Origin: Mycolicibacterium wolinskyi
GTDB lineage: Bacteria > Actinomycetota > Actinomycetes > Mycobacteriales > Mycobacteriaceae
DNA length: 64,000 bases
Direction: 5' to 3'
Assembly (NCBI RefSeq): GCF_002101965.1
Contig: NZ_LQQA01000015.1
Coordinates: 248,001-312,000 of the forward strand
Within the stretch, counting starts at the first letter, position 1; each line of letters begins with the position of its first letter. The notes below the pieces were generated by a model. It did no database searches. It was not told the DNA's origin and saw only the letters and a list, made by a program, of their open reading frames with translations. This document shows, piece by piece, positions 57,815-64,000 of the stretch. The position numbers were made by a program, and so were the translations under genes.

Positions 57815-59808
57815 CGAGCGGTATCGAGGTCATCCGCCCCGGCATGGCCACCACGGTCCAGGACTGGCCGGGCCGCATCGGATACTGGCAGGTCGGCGTA
57901 CCGCCCTCCGGACCGATGGACGACGTGTCCTTCCGGCTCGCCAACATCGCGGTGGGCAATCCAGAGGGCGCGCCGGGTCTGGAAGCCACGATGGGTGGCC
58001 CGGCACTGCGTTTCGACACCGACACGTGGGTGTGCGTAGCAGGCGCGCCGGCCCCGGTGACCGTCGATGGCCGACGGGTCCCGCAGTGGGAGCCGGTGTT
58101 GGTCGAGGCCGGTCAGGTGCTCGACGTCGGTATGGTCGACGGTCCAGGCCTGCGCATCTACCTCGCCGTGGGCGGCGGCCTCGCTGCCGACGAATACCTC
58201 GGCAGCGCAGCGACATTCACGCTGGGCCGGTTCGGTGGCCATGAAGGTCGCGTGCTGTGTGCCGGCGACAAACTGGAAACTGCCGGCACGCCGGCGGGCA
58301 GGCGCCGGCGCATTCTGTTCGACGAGCTGCCGGCCATCGGCAAGCACTGGTTCGTCGCCGTGACCGTCGGTCCGCACTCGGCTCCCGAGTTCTTCACGCG
58401 CGACGACATCGACACCCTGCTCAGCCACGACTACGAAGTGCACTTCAACTCCGACCGCACCGGTGTCCGGCTCATCGGGCCGAAGCCGGAGTGGGCCCGT
58501 CCCGACGGCGGCGAGGCCGGGCTGCATCCGTCGAACATCCACGACAACGCGTACTCGGTAGGCTCGCTCGATTTCACCGGCGACACCCCGATCCTGCTCG
58601 GCCCCGACGGACCCAGCCTGGGCGGCTTCGTCTGTCCGGTCACGGTTACGGCCGCCGACCGCTGGAAGCTGGGTCAGCTGGCCCCGGGTGCCACGGTGCG
58701 GTTCGTGCCGGTGCGGGCCGAGGCGGCGCCGCCCATCGCGACGGTCGGACGTGAGCGGCGTGCCTTCATCCCCGCCGTGTTCTCCGCGGGCGGCGACCAG
58801 GACAACGGAATTCTCGCCCGCACAACATCATCGGACGAAACCACGAACGTCACCTACCGCCGGATCGGGGACGACAACGTCCTCGTCGAGTACGGCGAGA
58901 TGCGCCTCGACCTGGCGTTGCGTGCACGTGCCCATGCACTGCACGCCGCGCTGGAACAGCACCGGCCGGACGGCCTGATCGATCTCACACCCGGTGTGCG
59001 ATCGCTGCAGGTCAAGGTGGATTCGGGGCGGCTCCCGTTGTCGACGCTGGTGCCGATGCTCATCGAGATCGAGGCGTCATTGCCCGCCGCGCAGGAGCTC
59101 GTCGTGCCCAGCCGAACGGTCCGGCTCCCACTGAGCTGGGACGATCCGGCCACGCGTGAAGCGATCGAACGTTACATGCACGGCGTGCGGGCCGATGCCC
59201 CGTGGTGCCCGTGGAACATCGAGTTCATCCGGCGGATGAACGGCCTGGCCTCCACTGACGACGTGCACCGGATCGTCTACGACGCCGAGTATCTCGTGCT
59301 CGGGCTCGGCGACGTCTACCTCGGCGCGCCGGTCGCCACACCGCTGGATCCGCGCCACCGCCTGGTGACCACGAAGTACAACCCGGCCCGCACGTGGACG
59401 CCCGAGAACGCGGTGGGTATCGGTGGCGCCTATCTGTGCATCTACGGCATGGAGGGGCCGGGCGGCTACCAATTCGTCGGTCGGACAACGCAGATCTGGC
59501 ATCATCGGCATCCGCTCGCCGCACAGGGATTCGAACCGCAGCACCCGTGGTTGTTGCGGTTCTTCGACCGGATCCAGTGGTACCCCGTGTCAGCCGAGGA
59601 GTTGTCGGATCTGCGCGCCGACATGGCGGCAGGCCGCGGTCAGGTCGAGATCACCGACGGCGTGTTCTCGCTCGCCGAGCACGAGGAGTTCCTCGCCGCC
59701 AACGCCGACGACATCGCCGCCACCCGCGCCACGATGGAGGCCGCGCGGGCCGAGGAACGCGAACGTTGGGCGGCCGCAGGAGAATTCGTGAGAAAGGAGT
59801 CCGCATGA
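57811..59808 (+). CDS. Carboxyltransferase of the urea/guanidine carboxylase type, stand-alone
   Basis: 665 aa from ATG 57811, overlapping the previous stop. KipA/AHS2 domain (about 1-300, GVPPSGPMDDVSFRLAN) then KipI/AHS1 domain (about 340-530, NVLVEYGEMRLDLALRARAH) and a C-terminal GGAYLCIYGMEGPGGYQF segment. A full urea carboxylase is about 1200 aa and also holds a biotin carboxylase and a biotin-carrying domain; both are absent, including any biotinyl Met-Lys-Met. The missing parts must come from another locus, or the protein has a different reaction. Confidence 0.85.
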   Translation: MTSGIEVIRPGMATTVQDWPGRIGYWQVGVPPSGPMDDVSFRLANIAVGNPEGAPGLEATMGGPALRFDTDTWVCVAGAPAPVTVDGRRVPQWEPVLVEAGQVLDVGMVDGPGLRIYLAVGGGLAADEYLGSAATFTLGRFGGHEGRVLCAGDKLETAGTPAGRRRRILFDELPAIGKHWFVAVTVGPHSAPEFFTRDDIDTLLSHDYEVHFNSDRTGVRLIGPKPEWARPDGGEAGLHPSNIHDNAYSVGSLDFTGDTPILLGPDGPSLGGFVCPVTVTAADRWKLGQLAPGATVRFVPVRAEAAPPIATVGRERRAFIPAVFSAGGDQDNGILARTTSSDETTNVTYRRIGDDNVLVEYGEMRLDLALRARAHALHAALEQHRPDGLIDLTPGVRSLQVKVDSGRLPLSTLVPMLIEIEASLPAAQELVVPSRTVRLPLSWDDPATREAIERYMHGVRADAPWCPWNIEFIRRMNGLASTDDVHRIVYDAEYLVLGLGDVYLGAPVATPLDPRHRLVTTKYNPARTWTPENAVGIGGAYLCIYGMEGPGGYQFVGRTTQIWHHRHPLAAQGFEPQHPWLLRFFDRIQWYPVSAEELSDLRADMAAGRGQVEITDGVFSLAEHEEFLAANADDIAATRATMEAARAEERERWAAAGEFVRKESA

Positions 59809-61463
59809 TGCGCATCGCCGACATCTACGGCCGGATCGAGCAGAGCGGGCGCAGCGAAGTCTTCATCCATCTGCGTCCACAGGATGACGTTGAGGCCGAA
59901 TATCGCGCAGCCGAGGGCCCGTTGGCCGGTCTGGTGCTGGCGGTCAAAGACAACGTCGACGTCGCCGGGGTACCGACGACGGCGGCCTGCCCCGGATTCA
60001 GTTACACCCCCGATGCCGACGCACCGGTCGTCTCCGCTCTCAAGGCGGCCGGTGCCGTCGTCATCGGCAAGACAAACCTCGACCAGTTCGCGACCGGACT
60101 CGTCGGAACCCGTAGTCCCTATGGGCCCGTGCGGGATTCACGTCGTCCCGACTACATCTCCGGCGGCTCGAGCTCCGGGTCGGCGGTGGCGGTCGCGTTG
60201 GGCTTCACCGACATCGCGATCGGCACCGACACCGCAGGATCGGGCCGGGTACCTGCCGGGCTGCAGGGCATCGTTGGGATCAAGCCGACGATCGGTGTGG
60301 TGTCCACGGCCGGTGTGGTGCCGGCATGTGCGAGCTACGACTGTGTGACGGTCTTCGCCAGAGACTTGAGCACGGCACAGCAGGCGATGGCGGTCATGAG
60401 TGCCGGTGCTCCGCAACGCCATTGGCCACCGGACACGCCCCTCGCCGCCGCATCGGCTCCGCGTGTCGCGGTACCCGAACAGCTTCCCGAACTGGATACG
60501 GACTGGCGTGCTGCGTTCGGCGCGGCGGTGCGCCAGGCGCAGGCGGCCGGATTTGAGACCGTGCCGATCGCGATGGACGCGTTCTTCGCGGCGGCCGATC
60601 TGCTGTACAACGGCGCGCTCGTCGCCGAAAGATACGATGCGGTAGGCGAATTCGTCACCACCGCAGAAGCAGGCGCTGCTCTCGACCCGACTGTGACGGC
60701 TATCGTCACGGCCGGTGGTTCCTACTCGGCGGCCGATCTGCTGCGCGACCGCCGTCGAGTAGAGCAACTGCGGCATGAGGCATTTGCACAACTGGCCGGC
60801 TGCGATGCCCTGCTCGTGCCGACGGCACCCGCACATCCGACAATCGCCGAGGTCGCCGCCGATCCCATCGCGGTGAACACCCGCATGGGGCGATACACCA
60901 ACTTCTGCAACCTGTTCGACATGTGTGCCATCGCGGTTCCCGCCGGCACGGTGTCCGACGGTGCCCAGTTCGGTGTCACGCTCTTGGCGCCGGCATTCCA
61001 TGACGGTGTGGTCGCTGATCTGGCGGCACGTTTCCTCGCAGAACCGGCGGGTGCGGCCTGGCCGGAATTCGCAGGGGCGCCCGTCACCGAACTCGCGGTG
61101 TTCGGCGCCCACCTGCGCGGGCAGCCCTTGGAGCATCAACTCACCGAACGTGGAGCGCGGTGGGCCGGGCCGCTCGCGACCGCACCGCGATACCGGTTGT
61201 TCGCACTCGACACGGTTCCGCCCAAGCCGGGGCTCGTGCGCGCCGACGACGGCGGTGCGGCGATCGTAGGGGAGCGGTGGGTGCTCTCAACCGCGGCGCT
61301 CGGCGAGTTCCTCGCTGAGCTCCCCGCCCCGATGCAGCTGGGCAAGGTCGAACTCGATGACGGCAGCTGGGTCACGGGCTTCGGCTGCGACCATGTCGCG
61401 CCGGCGCACGGTCGCGATATCACGGAATTCGGAGGATGGCTGGCAGCGCAAACCCGGGTCTGA
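59805..61463 (+). CDS. atzF: Allophanate hydrolase
   Basis: 552 aa from ATG 59805 (overlapping the previous stop; ATG 59808 also possible). Amidase signature domain (residues 5-430) with the Ser-cisSer-Lys set: Lys in LAVKDNVDV and GGSSSGSAVAVAL. The C-terminal allophanate hydrolase domain (about 440-550) includes GERWVLSTAALGEFLAELP. It splits allophanate to two ammonia and two carbon dioxide, the last step of urea or guanidine carboxylation. Confidence 0.92.
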   Translation: MMRIADIYGRIEQSGRSEVFIHLRPQDDVEAEYRAAEGPLAGLVLAVKDNVDVAGVPTTAACPGFSYTPDADAPVVSALKAAGAVVIGKTNLDQFATGLVGTRSPYGPVRDSRRPDYISGGSSSGSAVAVALGFTDIAIGTDTAGSGRVPAGLQGIVGIKPTIGVVSTAGVVPACASYDCVTVFARDLSTAQQAMAVMSAGAPQRHWPPDTPLAAASAPRVAVPEQLPELDTDWRAAFGAAVRQAQAAGFETVPIAMDAFFAAADLLYNGALVAERYDAVGEFVTTAEAGAALDPTVTAIVTAGGSYSAADLLRDRRRVEQLRHEAFAQLAGCDALLVPTAPAHPTIAEVAADPIAVNTRMGRYTNFCNLFDMCAIAVPAGTVSDGAQFGVTLLAPAFHDGVVADLAARFLAEPAGAAWPEFAGAPVTELAVFGAHLRGQPLEHQLTERGARWAGPLATAPRYRLFALDTVPPKPGLVRADDGGAAIVGERWVLSTAALGEFLAELPAPMQLGKVELDDGSWVTGFGCDHVAPAHGRDITEFGGWLAAQTRV

Positions 61464-61490
61464 CTGGGTTGTGGATCGCCCGACGCTCGC

Positions 61491-61601
61491 GATTGTCACG
61501 CCAGCGTGACGTAGGCGCCCGATTGTCACGCCAGCGTGGTTGACGTGCGATTGTCACGCCAGCGTGACGCAGGCGCGCCAATGCCACGCCAGCGTGACAT
61601 T
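61491..61601. repeat. Cluster of four palindromic repeats
   Basis: GATTGTCACGCCAGCGTGAC at 61491-61510, a near copy at 61521-61540, again at 61549-61568, and a diverged copy with AATG and CATT ends at 61580-61601; spacing 28-31 bases. Each contains the palindrome GTCACGC-CAGCGTGAC. They fill the gap between two convergent genes and may serve as bidirectional terminators. Confidence 0.85.
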
Positions 61602-61619
61602 GGCGGGCGTGGGTAGCTG

Positions 61620-62198
61620 CTAAGCCTCGGGCACGATCAACGCGACCATGGTCTCGAGTTGGCGGGCCATCTGCCGATAACTCATCGCTCCGGTCTGGGC
61701 CTGCAGCAACGCGCCCCAGAACACCGACTCCAGCGTCGCGAGCACTTCGGGCCATGCGCCCGCGCCGAGGGCGGTCGAGATGCGTCGCCGCACCTCGGCG
61801 ACGATCCGTGACCGGACGTCGGCGACAGCGTCGTCGTCGCTGCGAACGAGGGCCTCGGTGCATGCACGCGCCAGGCGGGGTTCGTCGGCCAAGAGCAGCG
61901 TGATCGCCGAGAGCTGCTCGCTGACTCGGGTGGCGTGGTTTGCGGCGGGATCGATGACGAGCGGCAACACCGAGAGTCGGTGCAGGTAGAGCTCGGCGAA
62001 CACCACCTCGACCGTCGGGAAATGGGCGCACAGGGTTGCCGGTGCCATCTTGGCGCGTGCGGCCAGCGCCGGTACCGAGACGTCGCTTTGCGTGTCGAGC
62101 AGTTGTGCGGCCGCACCGAAGACCCGCTGGTAGGTGTGCGTGCGTTGGGCATGCGCGTCGCGCAGACGAGTGACAGTGGTCACCGCTGAACTGGACAT
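61620..62198 (-). CDS. TetR-family regulator
   Basis: 192 aa from ATG 62198; the longer frame upstream lacks a ribosome site. Helix-turn-helix at about 25-70 (YQRVFGAAAQLLDTQSDVSVPALAARAKMAPATLCAHF is the region; key residues VPALAARAKMAPATLCA). Its start codon lies inside a TGGACA-type palindrome, and a second copy precedes the divergent fprB, so it probably represses itself and fprB. Confidence 0.88.
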   Translation of the reverse strand: MSSSAVTTVTRLRDAHAQRTHTYQRVFGAAAQLLDTQSDVSVPALAARAKMAPATLCAHFPTVEVVFAELYLHRLSVLPLVIDPAANHATRVSEQLSAITLLLADEPRLARACTEALVRSDDDAVADVRSRIVAEVRRRISTALGAGAWPEVLATLESVFWGALLQAQTGAMSYRQMARQLETMVALIVPEA

Positions 62199-62206
62199 GT
62201 GTCCAG
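62191..62206. promoter_or_regulatory. TetR operator overlapping its own start
   Basis: CTGGACATGTGTCCAG is a near-perfect palindrome (CTGGACA and TGTCCAG). The tetR ATG (62196-62198 on the minus strand) is inside it, so binding would block initiation directly. Confidence 0.6.
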
Positions 62207-62342
62207 GGTATGGCGCATCTGGGCGCATGGCAATGCCTTGATCAAAGTCGCGGTCAATCACTGCTTTTCGGTGCAAGCGTAGGTCGCCGGGCCTCATAGA
62301 TCCGCGACTGGGAATCGGGAGTTCCAATTCTGCATGTGCAAA

Positions 62343-62358
62343 CCGGACAGGTGTCCAG
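62343..62358. promoter_or_regulatory. TetR operator in front of fprB
   Basis: CCGGACAGGTGTCCAG shares GGACA-n2-TGTCCAG-like halves with the site at 62191 and lies 31-46 bases before the fprB start. Confidence 0.6.
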
Positions 62359-62388
62359 TAAGCTTGCCGATCGTTGAGAGGGGGCCGC

Positions 62389-63984
62389 GTGGCTTATGTG
62401 ATCACCCAGAACTGCTGCAAAGACGCCAGCTGCGTACCGGTGTGCCCGGTGGACTGCATCCGTCCGGCCGACGGATCCGGAGAGTTCAGCGGCAGCGAGA
62501 TGCTCTACATCGACCCCGAGTCGTGCATCGACTGCGGGGCCTGCTTCGAAGAGTGCCCCGTCGGCGCGATCCACTACGAGGAAGACCTGCCCGACGAGCT
62601 GCGGCGGTTCAAGGACCTCAACGCCGAGTACTTCGAGCGGCATCCTCTTCAGCCCGACACGACGCCGGCGCGCGCGTCCCGACCGGGCGTCGCGGCGGGC
62701 GCGCTGCGGGTGGCGATCGTCGGTTCTGGCCCGGCGGCCTGCTACGCGGCCGCCGAACTCATCGAAGTCGACGGCGTGGAGATCAATCTCTTCGAGCGCC
62801 TGCCGACACCGTTCGGTTTGATCCGCGCCGGGGTGGCGCCGGACCATCAGCACACCAAGTCAGTGGTCGGCATCTTCGATCGGATGTTCACCAACCCTCG
62901 GTTCACGTGCCACTTCAATGTCGAGATCGGCAGAGACGTCAGCCACGACGAACTGTTGGCGCACCACCACGCCGTCATCTACGCCGTCGGCGCCGCAGAC
63001 AGTCGCCGGCTCGGCATCCCGGGTGAGGAGCTGGCGGGCAATCACCCGGCCGCGGATTTCGTCGGCTGGTACAACGGCCACCCCGACCACGCCGGGCACA
63101 CATTCGACTTGTCCACCGAGCGTGCGGTCATCGTGGGCAACGGCAATGTCGCCCTGGACGTCGCCCGCGTGCTGTTGATGAGTCGCGATGCGCTTGCGGC
63201 GACGGACATCGCGGAACATACGCTGGAAGCGTTGGCCGACAGTGCAATCGACGAGGTTGTCGTGATCGCCCGGCGCGGTATCCGTGACGCGGCGTTCTCG
63301 GTCGGCGAGTTCGCGGCCCTGGGGCATCTCGACGGCATCGACGTCGTGATAGATCCCGCCGACCTGCCGGACACCGACGAGGACGACGATGTCGAAACCT
63401 CGTTCAAGCTGAGAGTCGCCCGCGAATACGCACACCGCGAACACGTTGCGGGTAACAAGCGCATCGTGTTCCGATTCGACACGTCACCGGTTGCCGTCGT
63501 TGGCGAACATCGCGCAGAAGGACTGGAGGTGCGAAGCGACCGGTACGGCACAGATTTGATCGAGACGTCGCTCATCCTGCGTTCGATCGGGTACCGCGGG
63601 CAGCCGATCGACGGCCTGCCCTACGACGAGCGCACCGGGACGGTGCCCAACGATGCGGGCCGGGTCATCGACGGTGCGGCGGGAACCTACGTCACGGGGT
63701 GGATCAAACGCGGCCCCCGCGGTGTCATCGGCACCAATCGGCTGTGCGCCGAACAGACCGTCGCCCAGTTGTGGGCGGACTTCGACGCCGGCGTGCTCGC
63801 GCGGGAGATCGATGACAGCGAATCGTTGACCGCGCTGCTGACCCGCCGCGGGTGCGAGGCGGTGGGCTGGTCCGGCTGGCGCGCCATCGACGCTGCCGAA
63901 CGCTCTCGTGGCGAGCAGGAGGCCCGCCCGCGGATCAAGTTCGTCACGATCGACGAACTGCTCACCGCGGGCCGGCCCGGGTAG
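62389..63984 (+). CDS. fprB: Ferredoxin-NADP reductase FprB type
   Basis: 531 aa from GTG 62389, with GAGAGGGGG upstream. N-terminal 7Fe ferredoxin domain (residues 1-65; CCKDASCVPVCPVDC and CIDCGACFEECP), then an adrenodoxin-reductase-like FAD/NADP domain (VAIVGSGPAACYAAAEL near 108, FGLIRAGVAPDHQHTK, GNGNVALDVARVL). This layout is that of FprB (Rv0886). It moves electrons between NADPH and ferredoxins, for example for P450s. The gene is complete; only 16 bases follow it in the window. Confidence 0.93.
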   Translation: MAYVITQNCCKDASCVPVCPVDCIRPADGSGEFSGSEMLYIDPESCIDCGACFEECPVGAIHYEEDLPDELRRFKDLNAEYFERHPLQPDTTPARASRPGVAAGALRVAIVGSGPAACYAAAELIEVDGVEINLFERLPTPFGLIRAGVAPDHQHTKSVVGIFDRMFTNPRFTCHFNVEIGRDVSHDELLAHHHAVIYAVGAADSRRLGIPGEELAGNHPAADFVGWYNGHPDHAGHTFDLSTERAVIVGNGNVALDVARVLLMSRDALAATDIAEHTLEALADSAIDEVVVIARRGIRDAAFSVGEFAALGHLDGIDVVIDPADLPDTDEDDDVETSFKLRVAREYAHREHVAGNKRIVFRFDTSPVAVVGEHRAEGLEVRSDRYGTDLIETSLILRSIGYRGQPIDGLPYDERTGTVPNDAGRVIDGAAGTYVTGWIKRGPRGVIGTNRLCAEQTVAQLWADFDAGVLAREIDDSESLTALLTRRGCEAVGWSGWRAIDAAERSRGEQEARPRIKFVTIDELLTAGRPG

Positions 63985-64000
63985 GTTCGGCGAGCTCGGG

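Noticed and set aside
61491..61601. CRISPR array
   Set aside because: Only four repeats, with spacers of 8-11 bases between palindromic units and no cas genes. It is a palindromic repeat cluster.

Overview
The window is chromosomal DNA from a high-GC actinobacterium, most likely a rapidly growing Mycobacterium/Mycolicibacterium close to M. smegmatis. The evidence is gene content recognised from protein sequence: a mycothiol-dependent formaldehyde dehydrogenase, a PepD/HtrA protease, a HelD/HelR RNA polymerase-recycling ATPase, an FprB-type ferredoxin/NADP reductase and a GlnR-type box. No rRNA, complete tRNA, insertion sequence or CRISPR array was seen.

1-7.1 kb is an accessory island of lower GC and different codon use. 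It holds the end of an ankyrin-repeat gene cut by the window edge, an AlbA_2 (Schlafen-like) protein, an unrecognised 176-aa protein and a two-gene Gabija anti-phage system (OLD nuclease GajA plus UvrD-like helicase GajB). A tRNA-like T-arm fragment and a strong terminator lie at the point where ordinary mycobacterial sequence resumes, so this may be the island edge.

7.2-42.3 kb is a near-complete choline and glycine betaine catabolic region. A BCCT transporter and an APC permease import substrate. A choline oxidase-type GMC enzyme and betaine aldehyde dehydrogenase make betaine. A Rieske oxygenase with its own Rieske ferredoxin and ferredoxin reductase removes the first methyl group. A dimethylglycine oxidase and a heterotetrameric sarcosine oxidase (SoxBDAG) remove the other two. 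GlyA and SdaA carry glycine to serine and pyruvate. FolD, FchA and PurU turn methylene-THF into formate, and the mycothiol dehydrogenase plus a metallo-beta-lactamase-fold enzyme deal with formaldehyde. Folate supply genes (pabAB, folC and a frameshifted folP) are built into the same region. Three FCD-type GntR regulators and one IclR regulator sit among them. A palindrome, CTRATATAYYAG, recurs upstream of sdaA, folC/pabAB, mscR, glyA/gntR, the second gntR, the dimethylglycine oxidase operon, the BCCT gene and betB. It is the strongest unexplained signal in the window and looks like the operator of a regional regulon.

42.3-54.7 kb is housekeeping and stress DNA: a cNMP/CBS/nucleotidyltransferase protein, an exonuclease, pepD, helR with a rifamycin-associated element, a CPA1 antiporter opposite a TrkA-type protein, a short PTH2 protein, a TetR/methyltransferase pair with its operators, and a Fic protein overlapping a nucleotidyltransferase.

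54.7-61.5 kb is a tightly overlapped nitrogen-scavenging operon: permease, two DUF1989 proteins (CgdA/CgdB-like), a stand-alone carboxyltransferase and allophanate hydrolase. It lies behind a GlnR-type box and fits guanidine or urea carboxylation. The end of the window holds a palindromic repeat cluster, a TetR regulator and fprB, the last two sharing a TGGACA-type operator.
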